Below are positions 53,865 through 63,455 of a stretch of DNA of 64,000 nucleotides, one piece after another. The stretch is from Thioalkalivibrio sp. AKL19 (GTDB lineage Bacteria; Pseudomonadota; Gammaproteobacteria; Ectothiorhodospirales; Ectothiorhodospiraceae): assembly GCF_000420165.1 (NCBI RefSeq), contig NZ_ATUK01000010.1:186001-250000 (forward strand), given 5' to 3'. The position numbers and the translations under genes are program-made. The notes beneath the pieces are model-generated. The model saw only the letters and a list, made by a program, of their open reading frames with translations. It had not been told where the DNA came from and searched no databases. Numbering within the stretch: position 1 is the stretch's first letter; the number at the start of each line of letters is the position of its first letter.

Positions 53865-55532
53865 ATGGCGCAGTACATCTTCACCATGAACGGCGTGGGC
53901 AAGATCGTCCCGCCGAAGAAGTACATCCTCAAGGACATCAACCTGAACTTCTTCCCGGGCGCCAAGATTGGCGTGCTGGGCTACAACGGCGCGGGGAAAT
54001 CCACCCTGCTGCGCATCATGGCGGGCGTGGATACCGACATTGTCGGCGAGGCGCGCCCGCAGCCGGGCATCAACATCGGCTACCTGCCGCAGGAGCCGCA
54101 GCTCGACGAAAGCAAGGACGTGCGCGGCAACGTGGAAGAGGCCGTGGCGCCGGTCAAGGAGGCCCTTGCCGAGCTGGACCAGGTGTATGCGGCCTATGCC
54201 GAACCGGACGCCGACTTCGACGCGCTGGCCGCCAAGCAGGGCGAGCTGGAGGCGAAGATCGAGGCCGCCGACGGCCACAACCTGGAGCGCAAGCTGGAGG
54301 TTGCCGCCGACGCCCTGCGCCTGCCGCCATGGGATGCCGACGTGAAAACCCTGTCCGGGGGGGAACGCCGCCGCGTGGCGCTGTGCCGACTGCTGCTGTC
54401 CAGCCCGGACATGCTGATCCTCGACGAGCCGACGAACCACCTGGACGCCGAATCCGTGGCCTGGCTGGAGCGCTTCCTGCAGGAGTTCCAGGGCACCGTG
54501 GTCGCGGTCACCCATGACCGCTACTTCCTCGACAACGTCGCCGGCTGGATCCTCGAACTGGACCGCGGCCAGGGCATCCCGTTCCAGGGCAACTACTCGC
54601 AGTGGCTGGAACAGAAGGAAAAGCGCCTGAAGCAGGAAGAAAAGGCCGAGGCCGCCCGCGTGAAAGCGATGGAATCCGAGCTCGAGTGGGTGCGCTCCAA
54701 CCCCAAGGGCCGCGGGGCCAAGAGCAAGGCACGCCTGAAGCGCTTCGAGGAAATCGCGTCCAGCGACTACCAGAAGCGCTCCGAGACCAAGGAGATCTAC
54801 ATCCCACCGGGCCCGCGTCTGGGCGACAAGGTGCTGGAGGTGGAAAACCTGTCCAAGCACTTCGGCGACCGCGTGCTCTACCAGGGCCTGTCGTTCTCCG
54901 TGCCGCGCGGCGCGCTGATCGGCGTGATCGGGCCAAACGGCGTGGGCAAGACCACGCTGTTCCGCATGATCGCCGGGCAGGATCAGCCGGACGACGGTTC
55001 GATCGAGCTGGGCGAGACCGTTCAGCTGGCCTATGTCGACCAGAGCCGCGATGCCCTGCAGGACGAGAAGACCGTCTGGGAGGAGATCTCCAATGGCCAG
55101 GACATCATCCAGGTCGGCAACTTCCAGATGCCGTCACGCGCCTACGTCGGCCGCTTCAATTTCAAGGGCACCGACCAGCAAAAGCGCATGAAGGAGCTCT
55201 CCGGCGGGGAACGCAACCGCGTGCACCTGGCCAAGCTGCTGCAAAGCGGCGGCAACTTCCTGCTGCTCGACGAACCGACCAACGACCTGGACGTGGAGAC
55301 CCTGCGCGCGCTGGAAGAGGCGCTGCTGGACTTCCCCGGCTCCGCGATCGTGATCTCGCATGATCGCTGGTTCCTCGACCGCATCGCCACGCATATCCTC
55401 GCGTTCGAGGAAGACGGCAACGTGGTGTTCTTCGAGGGCAACTACCAGGAGTACGAGGAGGACCGCCACAAGCGCCTGGGCGCCGCGGCCGACCAGCCGC
55501 ACCGGGTCAAGTACAAGCGACTCGCCTCCTGA
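53865..55532 (+). CDS. ettA: energy-dependent translational throttle protein EttA (ABC-F)
   Basis: Ribosome-binding ABC-F ATPase that gates the step between initiation and elongation according to ATP/ADP. 555 residues with two ABC domains. The first has Walker A GYNGAGKSTLL and signature LSGGERRRVAL. The arm/P-site interaction linker runs through KSKARLKRFEEIASSDYQKR. The second has GPNGVGKTTLF and LSGGERNRVHLAKLL; Walker B: LLLDEPTNDLDVE. It has GGAG seven bases before the ATG. It is divergent from the EPS operon. Confidence 0.96.
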   Translation: MAQYIFTMNGVGKIVPPKKYILKDINLNFFPGAKIGVLGYNGAGKSTLLRIMAGVDTDIVGEARPQPGINIGYLPQEPQLDESKDVRGNVEEAVAPVKEALAELDQVYAAYAEPDADFDALAAKQGELEAKIEAADGHNLERKLEVAADALRLPPWDADVKTLSGGERRRVALCRLLLSSPDMLILDEPTNHLDAESVAWLERFLQEFQGTVVAVTHDRYFLDNVAGWILELDRGQGIPFQGNYSQWLEQKEKRLKQEEKAEAARVKAMESELEWVRSNPKGRGAKSKARLKRFEEIASSDYQKRSETKEIYIPPGPRLGDKVLEVENLSKHFGDRVLYQGLSFSVPRGALIGVIGPNGVGKTTLFRMIAGQDQPDDGSIELGETVQLAYVDQSRDALQDEKTVWEEISNGQDIIQVGNFQMPSRAYVGRFNFKGTDQQKRMKELSGGERNRVHLAKLLQSGGNFLLLDEPTNDLDVETLRALEEALLDFPGSAIVISHDRWFLDRIATHILAFEEDGNVVFFEGNYQEYEEDRHKRLGAAADQPHRVKYKRLAS

Positions 55533-55540
55533 TCCACCCC

Positions 55541-55572
55541 GAAGGCCCGGCACCCGCCGGGCCTTCGCCTTT
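55541..55572 (+). terminator. terminator after ettA
   Basis: GAAGGCCCGGC-ACCC-GCCGGGCCTTC stem-loop followed by GCCTTTCC, nine bases after the stop. Confidence 0.8.
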
Positions 55573-55643
55573 CCGCGCCCCGACACGCCACGATCCGTTC
55601 ACGGGCAATACCCGTTTCATCTGGCGCCCTGCGCGGCTGGAGA

Positions 55644-55958
55644 CTACGGGCCCCGCGGCCGGGTCTTCTCCACGAATTCCGTGGTAAACCCTTCCAGCTC
55701 TGCATCTTCGATCAGCCCGTCACGACGCATACACCTGAACTGATCCAGGGCTTTCGAGCGGGCATGGCCATCGAAGATGAACGCAAGCCGCTCGTTCGCT
55801 TCGTTCAACTGCTGATAGAGATCCAGAAAGCGTTCGTGATTCGACCGGTCTTCCTGTTCCATTGTCGCCCGGCAATCGGCCAGCGCTCGCTCGCAGTAAC
55901 GATCCAGCGCGGTCTCCTTCAGCCGGCTGAACCGTTTCCAGTCCGATTCCTTGATCAT
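55644..55958 (-). CDS. small charged protein of unknown function
   Basis: 104 residues starting MIKESDWKRFSRLKETALDR, with GGAGG eight bases upstream. It is predicted to be mostly helical and highly charged; a central segment QQLNEANERLAFIFDGHARS may be amphipathic. Cys at about 22 and 29 and again near 80. I do not recognise a family. Convergent with ettA and divergent from treY across 439 bases. Confidence 0.7.
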   Translation of the reverse strand: MIKESDWKRFSRLKETALDRYCERALADCRATMEQEDRSNHERFLDLYQQLNEANERLAFIFDGHARSKALDQFRCMRRDGLIEDAELEGFTTEFVEKTRPRGP

Positions 55959-56397
55959 TTCAGCAGCCTCCTAAAATTCGACACACAACGTGGTCAAGCG
56001 GGTATGGGCTCAACAGGCCGAAAATGATGCAGCGAAAGCGATTGTCCAGCCAACCTTGCCGACGCTCGCAGGTCGCCGTCAGTCGTCCGGTGACCGGGTC
56101 GCGGCCCCGGCCGCGTGCGCATTCCCGGAAACCCGCCCAATGGAAAACCACGAGACCAGACAAGCGGGCAGGGCCCGCGCTCGACTCACACGGGAGCTCC
56201 GTCGAATGGGTGGGCATGCCGGAAGCTTACCCATTACCCCGCGAGGCTCCTGCCTCCTGGTCATGCAGTCCGCCCCGACGGCGGTGCCCCGGTTCTGGTC
56301 ACGCGCCGGCGATGCGCATTCCCTTCGTTCGGGATGTGGTCCATATTCGGGTTAGGGGCCGGATTGTCCGGCCGGGCTGCCTTCGGGGCGGAGGGCG
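55959..56397. other. intergenic region upstream of treY
   Basis: 439 bases, lower in coding character than its surroundings. Short repeats and a CCCTTCGTTCGGGATG hairpin-like motif (about 56319-56335) are seen. I saw no convincing promoter, tRNA or gene. Confidence 0.35.
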
Positions 56398-59121
56398 ATG
56401 CAGGGATCCATCGGCAGTACAGGAAGCGCGGGTTCCGCGGACGGCCGCGACGGGCAACCGGCCCAACCCGAGCGAATCGCGACGTGTCGCCTGCAACTGC
56501 ACGCGGGGTTCACACTGGACGACGCGGCCGCGATTGTTCCCTATCTCGCGCGGCTGGGCGTTTCGCATGTCTATCTTTCGCCAATCCTGCAGGCGGTGCG
56601 CGGCAGCAGCCACGGCTATGACGTGGTCGACCCCTCGCGCGTCAACGACGAACTCGGCGGCGAGCCGGCACGCCAGCGGCTGTGCGCGGCACTGGACGCC
56701 GCCGGGATGGGGCTGGTACTGGACATCGTGCCCAATCACATGGCGGTGGCCGGGGACCAGAACCCGTGGTGGTGGGATGTTCTGGAAAACGGCCCCGCCA
56801 GCCCGTTTGCGACGTATTTCGACGTGGACTGGGAGTCCTCGGAGGAGCGCTGGCCGAACAAGGTCCTGCTCCCGGTGCTGGGCGATCATTACGGCCGCGT
56901 CCTCGAGGCGGGCGAGATCCGCCTGCAATATGGCGCCGGGCTGTTCGACCTCGCCTATTACGAACACCGCTTCCCGCTGGACCCCTCTTCGCTCAACGAG
57001 CTGCTCGACCATGCCTGTCGCGCCACCGGTATCGAGCTGCTGGGCTTTCTCGCGGAATCCTGTGCCCGCCTGCCACAGCCGCATCTGATCGCATACCATT
57101 CGGTGGCACGGCGCCACCGCGACCAGGGCGTGATCCGCCAGCTTCTGGACGACACGACCCGCCAGGACCCGGCGGCCGCCGAGGCAATCGCGGCCGAGGT
57201 CGAGCGGATCAACGCCGACCCCGACGCCCTGGACGCGCTGATCGACAAGCAGAACTACCGGCTGGCCTGGTGGCGCACCGCCGGCCGCGACCTTGGCTAC
57301 CGGCGGTTTTTCGACATCAACGACCTGGCCGGGCTGCGGCAGGAGAAGGAGGAGGTCTTCCAGTCCGTGCATGCGTTGCCGGTCCGCTGGGTGGCGGAAG
57401 GCTCGGTGCACGGCCTGCGGGTCGACCACCCGGACGGCCTGCGCGACCCCCGGCAGTACTTCAGCCAGTTGCACCACGCCTGTCCGGACACCTGGATCGT
57501 CGCCGAGAAGATCCTGGAGCCCGGCGAGCAGCTGCCGGACGACTGGCCGATCGCCGGTACGACCGGTTACGATTTCCTCAACCGCGTGCAGGGGCTGTTC
57601 GCGGACCCGGCCGGCGAGGCCCCGCTGACACGGCTGTTCGAGGAGCTCACCGGCGAGGAGGCCGACTACCCGGGACTGGTCTACGAATCCAAGCGACAGG
57701 TACTCAAGGACCTGCTCGGCAGCGAACTCAACCGCCTGAGCTCGCTGTTCGTGGATATCTGCGAACGCCACCGCCGCCACCGCGACTACACCCGCCATGA
57801 GCTGTACCTCGCCCTGCTGGAGGCGGCGGCCTGCTTCCCGGTCTACCGCACCTACGTACGCCCGCGCGAAGACGGCGTGACGGCGGCCGACGTCGGCTGC
57901 GTGGAGACCGCGATCCAGCAGGCCGCCGAGCGCAGCCCGGAGCTGGACAGCGAGCTGCTGCAGTTCCTGCGCAACCTGCTCCTGCTGCGCATCCCCGGCG
58001 AGCGCGAGACCGAGTTCGCCCTGCGCTTCCAGCAGCTGACAGGCCCGGCGATGGCCAAGGGCGTGGAGGATACCGCGCTGTACCGCTTCCACCGCCTGAC
58101 GGCACTCAACGAGGTGGGTGGCGACCCGGGAAGCTTCGGGTTGTCGGTGGACGAATTCCACGAGGCCAGCGCCCGGGCCCGGGCCCGCCACCCGGCGGCG
58201 ATGCTGGCCACCTCGACCCATGACACCAAGCGCAGCGAGGACGTACGCGCCCGCCTGCTGCTGCTCTCCGAGATGCCCGAGGCCTGGGCCAGGAGCGCGC
58301 GTCGCTGGATGCGTCACAACGCTCGCCACCGCAGTGGCGGGTGGCCGGACCCGGCCACCGAGTACCTGTACTACCAGACGCTGGTCGGCGCCTGGCCGAT
58401 CGACGCCGAGCGCATGACGGCCTACATGGAAAAGGCCGCACGCGAGGCCAAGCAGCACACCAGCTGGACCCACCCGCAGGAGGAGTACGAGCAGGCCCTG
58501 CGCGATTTCGTGGCCGGCACCCTGGACGACCCGGGGTTTCGCGAATCGCTGGAGTCGTTCCTGCAGCCGCTGGTCGGCCCCGGCCGCACCAACAGCCTGG
58601 CACAGACCCTGATCAAGCTCACCGCCCCGGGCATCCCGGACATCTACCAGGGCAGCGAGCTGTGGGACCTGAGCCTGGTCGATCCGGACAACCGCCGCCC
58701 GGTGGACTTCGACACGCGGACCCGCCTACTGGAGGAACTCGCGCACCTCTCGCCAGCGCAGATCAACGCCCGCGCCGACGAGGGCCTGCCCAAGCAGTGG
58801 GTAGTGCACCAGGCCCTGGCCCTGCGCCGCCGCCACCCGGAGTGGTTCCGCCCGGACGCGGCCTGTACCCCGCTGCGCGCCAGCGGCGAACGCGCCGGGC
58901 ACGCGGTCGCCTACCTGCGCGGCGAAGGAGCACTGGTGCTGGTGCCGCGCCTGATACTCGGGCTGGCGGGTGACTGGCGCGGTACCCGGCTTGCGGTACC
59001 ACCCGGCACCTGGCACAACCGCCTGTCCGGCGCGACGCTCCGAGGCGGTGACTACCCGGTCGCGGAGATCCTCGATGCGTTTCCGGTGGCCCTGCTCGAA
59101 CGCGAGGAGGCCACGTCATGA
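56398..59121 (+). CDS. treY: malto-oligosyltrehalose synthase
   Basis: Isomerises the reducing-end alpha-1,4 bond of maltodextrin to alpha-1,1, forming maltooligosyl-trehalose. 907 residues, GH13 fold. CRLQLHAGFTLDDAAAIVPY, then GSSHGYDVVDPSRVNDELGG and VLDIVPNHMAV; LRVDHPDGLRDP is the nucleophile segment, with acid/base in WIVAEKILEPGE. A Gly/Ser/Asp-rich N-terminal leader (about 1-20). The TreY C-terminal region ends with the start of treZ (ATGA). Trehalose is a compatible solute here probably made from glycogen. Confidence 0.95.
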   Translation: MQGSIGSTGSAGSADGRDGQPAQPERIATCRLQLHAGFTLDDAAAIVPYLARLGVSHVYLSPILQAVRGSSHGYDVVDPSRVNDELGGEPARQRLCAALDAAGMGLVLDIVPNHMAVAGDQNPWWWDVLENGPASPFATYFDVDWESSEERWPNKVLLPVLGDHYGRVLEAGEIRLQYGAGLFDLAYYEHRFPLDPSSLNELLDHACRATGIELLGFLAESCARLPQPHLIAYHSVARRHRDQGVIRQLLDDTTRQDPAAAEAIAAEVERINADPDALDALIDKQNYRLAWWRTAGRDLGYRRFFDINDLAGLRQEKEEVFQSVHALPVRWVAEGSVHGLRVDHPDGLRDPRQYFSQLHHACPDTWIVAEKILEPGEQLPDDWPIAGTTGYDFLNRVQGLFADPAGEAPLTRLFEELTGEEADYPGLVYESKRQVLKDLLGSELNRLSSLFVDICERHRRHRDYTRHELYLALLEAAACFPVYRTYVRPREDGVTAADVGCVETAIQQAAERSPELDSELLQFLRNLLLLRIPGERETEFALRFQQLTGPAMAKGVEDTALYRFHRLTALNEVGGDPGSFGLSVDEFHEASARARARHPAAMLATSTHDTKRSEDVRARLLLLSEMPEAWARSARRWMRHNARHRSGGWPDPATEYLYYQTLVGAWPIDAERMTAYMEKAAREAKQHTSWTHPQEEYEQALRDFVAGTLDDPGFRESLESFLQPLVGPGRTNSLAQTLIKLTAPGIPDIYQGSELWDLSLVDPDNRRPVDFDTRTRLLEELAHLSPAQINARADEGLPKQWVVHQALALRRRHPEWFRPDAACTPLRASGERAGHAVAYLRGEGALVLVPRLILGLAGDWRGTRLAVPPGTWHNRLSGATLRGGDYPVAEILDAFPVALLEREEATS

Positions 59122-60902
59122 CCACCGTTAGCGTGTGGGCCCCCGAGGCGGATCAGGTCGAACTGGAGTGCGGTGGCGGCCACATGCCGATGGAGAGCCA
59201 GGAGGATGGCTGGTGGTCACTGGACACGGAGCAGCTGATTCACGGCAGCGACTATGCCTTCCGCGTCGACGGCCACGGCCCGTTCCCCGACCCGCGCTCC
59301 GCCTGGCAGCCGCAGGGCGTGCACGGCCCGTCGCGCTGGCTGGAGCATTCCCGCTTCGTCTGGAACGACGCCAGCTGGCAAGCGCCGCCGCTGGCCGCGG
59401 CGGTGATCCAGGAGATCCACGTCGGCACTTTTACCCCGGCAGGCAGCTTCGACGGCGTGATCGACCGCCTCGACCACCTGGCCGAACTCGGCGTCACCCA
59501 TCTGGAGCTGATGCCGGTGGCGGAATTCCCCGGCGCGCGCGGCTGGGGCTACGACGGAGTCGACCTGTATGCGCCGCACCATGCCTACGGAGGCCCCGAA
59601 GGCCTGAAACGCCTGGTCGATGCCTGCCACCGCCGGGGCATCGCGGTATTGCTGGACGTGGTCTACAACCACCTCGGACCGGACGGCAACTACCTGGCGC
59701 AGTTCGGCCCCTACTTCACCGACCACTACCAAACCCCCTGGGGCGACGCGGTGAACCTCGACGGCCCGGACAGTTACCCCGTGCGCCGCTTCTTCGTCGA
59801 CAACGCCCTGATGTGGCTGCGCGACTACCACATCGACGGCCTGCGCCTCGACGCGGTACACGCGATCGTCGACACCTCGGCCACCCACTTCCTCGAGCAG
59901 CTCGCCACCGAGGTGCAGCGCCTCGGGCGCGCGCTCGGGCGGCACCTCGTGGTGATCGCGGAGAACGACCGCAACGACCCGCGCGTGGCACGGCCGGTCG
60001 AGGCCGGCGGCTACGGGCTGGACGCGCAGTGGAACGAGGACTTCCATCACGCACTGCATGCCCTGCTGACCGGGGAAGCCGACGGGTACTACGCGGACTT
60101 CGGTCGCCTGGCGGATGTCGCCCGGGCGCTGACACGCGGCCTCGTCTATGACGGGCGCTACTCCCGTTACCGCCGGCGTACCCACGGGCGACCGGCCTCC
60201 GACCTGCCCGGCCGGCGTTTCATCGGCTGCCTGCAAAACCACGACCAGGTTGGCAATCGGGCCCTGGGGGACCGAATCAGTGAAGGCGTCTCGCCGGGAC
60301 TACTGAAGGTCGGCGCAGCCCTGGTGATGACCAGTCCCTTCGTGCCCATGCTGTTCCAGGGGGAGGAATGGGCGGCCGCGACGCCGTTTTTGTATTTCAC
60401 CGATCACACGGACGGCGACCTGGGGCGCGCGGTGACCGAAGGCCGCCAGCGCGAGTTCGCGGCCTTCCGCCGGGACACCGATCCCGGCAACGTCCCGGAC
60501 CCGCAATCCATCGAGACCTTCGAACAATCCCGCCTGGACTGGGACGAGCTCGAACGCGAGCCGCATGCCGACATCTTGCAGTGGTACCGGGCCCTGATCG
60601 CCCTGAGGCATGCCCACCCGGCGTTCGGCGACGACCGTCTGGAGGCGATCGAGGCGCATTTCGACGAGGCGGCACGCTGCTTGATCGTGCACCGGCCGGG
60701 ACTGCGGGTGGCGTGCAACCTGCACCCTGCCCCACAACGGCTGGCGTGCCCGGGCGCGGCGGCCGGTCGCCTCCTGCTCCAGTCCGATGCAGGTATCGTG
60801 GTGGGTCCGGACACCCTGGAGATGCCCGGCGAGTCCGTCGTGATCCTGGACGCGCCCGCCCTCTCCTGCCTGCCCGGCCAACCGTCCATGTCGAGGGAGT
60901 GA
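59118..60902 (+). CDS. treZ: malto-oligosyltrehalose trehalohydrolase
   Basis: Cleaves trehalose from maltooligosyl-trehalose. 594 residues. An N-terminal beta-sandwich (SVWAPEADQVELEC), then GH13: GARGWGYDGVDLYAPHHAYG, VLLDVVYNHLGPDGNYL, DGLRLDAVHAI (nucleophile Asp), and HLVVIAENDRNDPRV (acid Glu). FQGEEWAAATPFLYFTDH is typical of TreZ. It overlaps treY by four bases; the GH15 gene follows after four. Confidence 0.95.
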   Translation: MTTVSVWAPEADQVELECGGGHMPMESQEDGWWSLDTEQLIHGSDYAFRVDGHGPFPDPRSAWQPQGVHGPSRWLEHSRFVWNDASWQAPPLAAAVIQEIHVGTFTPAGSFDGVIDRLDHLAELGVTHLELMPVAEFPGARGWGYDGVDLYAPHHAYGGPEGLKRLVDACHRRGIAVLLDVVYNHLGPDGNYLAQFGPYFTDHYQTPWGDAVNLDGPDSYPVRRFFVDNALMWLRDYHIDGLRLDAVHAIVDTSATHFLEQLATEVQRLGRALGRHLVVIAENDRNDPRVARPVEAGGYGLDAQWNEDFHHALHALLTGEADGYYADFGRLADVARALTRGLVYDGRYSRYRRRTHGRPASDLPGRRFIGCLQNHDQVGNRALGDRISEGVSPGLLKVGAALVMTSPFVPMLFQGEEWAAATPFLYFTDHTDGDLGRAVTEGRQREFAAFRRDTDPGNVPDPQSIETFEQSRLDWDELEREPHADILQWYRALIALRHAHPAFGDDRLEAIEAHFDEAARCLIVHRPGLRVACNLHPAPQRLACPGAAAGRLLLQSDAGIVVGPDTLEMPGESVVILDAPALSCLPGQPSMSRE

Positions 60903-60906
60903 TCCA

Positions 60907-62730
60907 GTGACCGTATCCGACCGCCCCGTACACCGCATCGAGGGCTACCTGCCGATCGAGGAGCACGGCCTGATCGGGAACTGCACAACCGCCGCCCTGG
61001 TCGGTCGCGACGGGGCCATCCCCTGGATGTGCGTTCCCCGCTTCGACTCCGAGCCCTTGTTCTGCGCCCTGCTGGATCACCAGCGCGGCGGGGCCTTCAC
61101 CGTGGCCCCGGAACCCCTGGTCGCCTCACACCAGCGCTACATCCCGGACACCGCCGTGCTGATTACCGAGATGACCGGCCCGGAAGGACGGGTCCGCATC
61201 ACCGACTGCCTGCCGCTGCGTGCAGGAGCGGACCTCTCCGAGGACGCACCCGCCGGACGCAACGAATTGCTGCGCCGGATCGAGGTGCTGGAGGGCCGGG
61301 TCCACCTGCGGGTGCGCATCGCGCCCCGGGGTGGGGCGAAGGTGTATCCGCACGGGGCGGGGCTGGGGCTGGCGCTCCACCGCCAGCCGGAACTGGAGCT
61401 GGCCCTCGGCTCGTCCCTGCCACTGGAGGACGCGGACAGCCTGCACGAGCTGGAGGCCGGGGAGCAGCATCACCTGGTCCTCGGCTGGGGTCCGCATACG
61501 CACCGGTTCCAGGCCCGCACCCCGCAGGAACTGCTCGAGGCCACCCTCCTGGTCTGGCGAAGGTGGATGCGGCATTTCGATTATGCCGGACCGCAGGAAG
61601 AGCTCGTCCGCCGCTCCGCGGTCACCCTCAAGCTGATGGACTACACCGCGACCGGGGCGATGATCGCGGCGCCGACATCCTCCCTGCCGGAGGCGATCGG
61701 CGGCCCGCGCAACTGGGACTACCGCTACGCGTGGATCCGCGATGCGGCGTTCTCGGTGTATGCGATGAGCGATATCGGCATGACCCACGAGGCCGCCGGA
61801 TTCATCGGCTGGGCCCTGGACGCCGTCGATCGCGCGGGCTGGCCCCGGGTGCTGTACGACGTGGACGGCCACCTCCCGCAACGGGAGCGCAGCGATCCGG
61901 ACCTAGAGGGCTATCGCGGCTCGGGGCCCGTGCGCTGGGGGAATGGCGCGGTCGAGCAGCGCCAGCATGACGTGTTCGGGGAGATCCTCGACTGCGCCTG
62001 GCGCTGGGTACGCTGGGGCGGCACGCTGGACGATCACCTGTGGCAGCGCCTGCGGCGCCTGGTCGAGTCCGCCAAGACCGAATGGAAAAACCCCGACCAC
62101 GGGATCTGGGAAGTGCGCACGGCCGGACGACCGTTTACCTACTCCGCCGCCCTGTGCGCGGTGGCGCTGGAGCGCGGAGCCGCGCTGGCCGAGCACAATG
62201 GCATGGGCGGGGACAGCGCCCTCTGGCGCGCCGAGGCGCGGCAGATCCACGAGGCGATCCTGGAACAGGCCTGGGACCCCGAGCTCCAGAGCCTGACCGA
62301 ACATCTGGGCGGCGGCGGCATCGACGCAAGCCTGCTGGCACTACCCGGACGCGGCGTCATTCCCGCGGATCACCCGAAGATGGTCGCCACGACCGAGGCG
62401 GTCGTGCGGCGCCTGGGCGCGGGGAACGGCCTGCTCTACCGCTATCTGCCGCAGGAATCCCCGGATGGACTGCCCGGACACGAGGGTGCGTTTGTGCTGT
62501 GCAGCTTCTGGCTGGTGGACAACCTGCTGGGGCAGGGCCGCCTGGACGAGGCCCAAGCCCTGTATGACTCCCTGTGCGCACGGACCAACCACCTCGGCCT
62601 GCTGCCGGAACAGATCGATCCGGCCAGCGGGACATTCCTCGGCAACTTCCCGCAGGCGTTCAGCCACGTCGGCCTGATCTCCACGGGCATCAAGCTGGCG
62701 CGGGCACTGGAGCGAGACGCGGAGAGCTGA
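60907..62730 (+). CDS. glycoside hydrolase family 15 protein (glucoamylase/trehalase-like)
   Basis: 607 residues from a GTG with GGGAG seven bases upstream. The N-terminal domain (GLIGNCTTAALVGRDGAIPW) and (alpha/alpha)6 barrel motif GGPRNWDYRYAWIRDAAFSV are those of bacterial GH15. A second motif reads GIWEVRTAGRPFTYSAALCA; a catalytic Glu candidate is in HEGAFVLCSFWLVDN. Next to treYZ it may be a trehalase or a dextrin glucoamylase controlling trehalose levels. It is the last gene of the operon. A weak hairpin (about 62756-62786) lies before the convergent gene. Confidence 0.88.
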   Translation: MTVSDRPVHRIEGYLPIEEHGLIGNCTTAALVGRDGAIPWMCVPRFDSEPLFCALLDHQRGGAFTVAPEPLVASHQRYIPDTAVLITEMTGPEGRVRITDCLPLRAGADLSEDAPAGRNELLRRIEVLEGRVHLRVRIAPRGGAKVYPHGAGLGLALHRQPELELALGSSLPLEDADSLHELEAGEQHHLVLGWGPHTHRFQARTPQELLEATLLVWRRWMRHFDYAGPQEELVRRSAVTLKLMDYTATGAMIAAPTSSLPEAIGGPRNWDYRYAWIRDAAFSVYAMSDIGMTHEAAGFIGWALDAVDRAGWPRVLYDVDGHLPQRERSDPDLEGYRGSGPVRWGNGAVEQRQHDVFGEILDCAWRWVRWGGTLDDHLWQRLRRLVESAKTEWKNPDHGIWEVRTAGRPFTYSAALCAVALERGAALAEHNGMGGDSALWRAEARQIHEAILEQAWDPELQSLTEHLGGGGIDASLLALPGRGVIPADHPKMVATTEAVVRRLGAGNGLLYRYLPQESPDGLPGHEGAFVLCSFWLVDNLLGQGRLDEAQALYDSLCARTNHLGLLPEQIDPASGTFLGNFPQAFSHVGLISTGIKLARALERDAES

Positions 62731-62797
62731 GCGCCGTCTCCCCGTACCGGAGCGACCCCCGGTCCGAACGACGTCCGGGCCGGGGGAGAGAGCCCGT

Positions 62798-63364
62798 TCA
62801 GTCGGTCGGCATCATCGACGAGTGGTGATGCACGATCTTCCACTCCCCGTCGCGGTTTTCGTACACGAAGGTGTAACGCGCGGGGACATCCTTGGTCTCG
62901 CCGCCGTCGGTGACACGAAAGGTGTAGGTGCCGGCGTCGGTGAGCTTGTTGCAGCCGAGCTTCACGTTGCGGGTGTTGATCGTCCCAAAGGGCTTCTTCT
63001 CGAGGAAGTGCTCGAAGTAGTCCTGGATCTCGGCGTGCGTGGTGCGCGGGACGTTGGAGACAGTCGGCAGCAGCACCGCGTCCTCGGCATAGCGCTCGGC
63101 GACCTTGCGCGCGTCACCCGTCTGCAGGGCGGCGTTCCAGCCCTCGAACAGCTCCTCGGCCAGGCGGCGGGTCGCCGGGGCGCAAACCACGCAGCTCTCG
63201 TTCGGCGGGGTATCGATCGCGCCAAATGCGGGATCGCCCCCGGTCCCGGTGACCGGGTGGTGCTGGTCGCGATGCGAGGCACTCAGGCTCAGACGCGCCC
63301 GCGGCGCCTGATCGGCGTTGATGAACTGGGTGCCGCTGATGCGCGGCCGGCTGCTCGTGGTCAC
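62798..63364 (-). CDS. NTF2-like (SgcJ/EcaC-type) protein
   Basis: 188 residues from a GTG at 63364, with GGAG eight bases upstream. A disordered N-terminal part (about 1-50, with a CVVC motif near 60) leads to an NTF2-like fold: EELFEGWNAALQTGDARKVA, RYAEDAVLLPTVSNVPRTTH, FEHFLEKKPFGTINTRNVKL and RYTFVYENRDGEWKIVHHHS. SgcJ/EcaC-type domains bind small ligands or act as oxidoreductase partners; the exact function is unknown. It lies convergent to GH15 and upstream of the CbbR-like gene's end. Confidence 0.75.
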   Translation of the reverse strand: MTTSSRPRISGTQFINADQAPRARLSLSASHRDQHHPVTGTGGDPAFGAIDTPPNESCVVCAPATRRLAEELFEGWNAALQTGDARKVAERYAEDAVLLPTVSNVPRTTHAEIQDYFEHFLEKKPFGTINTRNVKLGCNKLTDAGTYTFRVTDGGETKDVPARYTFVYENRDGEWKIVHHHSSMMPTD

Positions 63365-63455
63365 TGCCTGATCTCCGAGTTCGGCCGTTAGCGGCCGGGT
63401 AATCCGTGAATTGTAAGGTACGCTCCCGGGCCTGTCATGCTCGCGACGGCGCCCG

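Noticed and set aside
62756-62786. terminator between GH15 and the NTF2-like gene
   Set aside because: CCCCCGG...CCGGGGG can pair, but the stem is interrupted and no T run follows on either strand.
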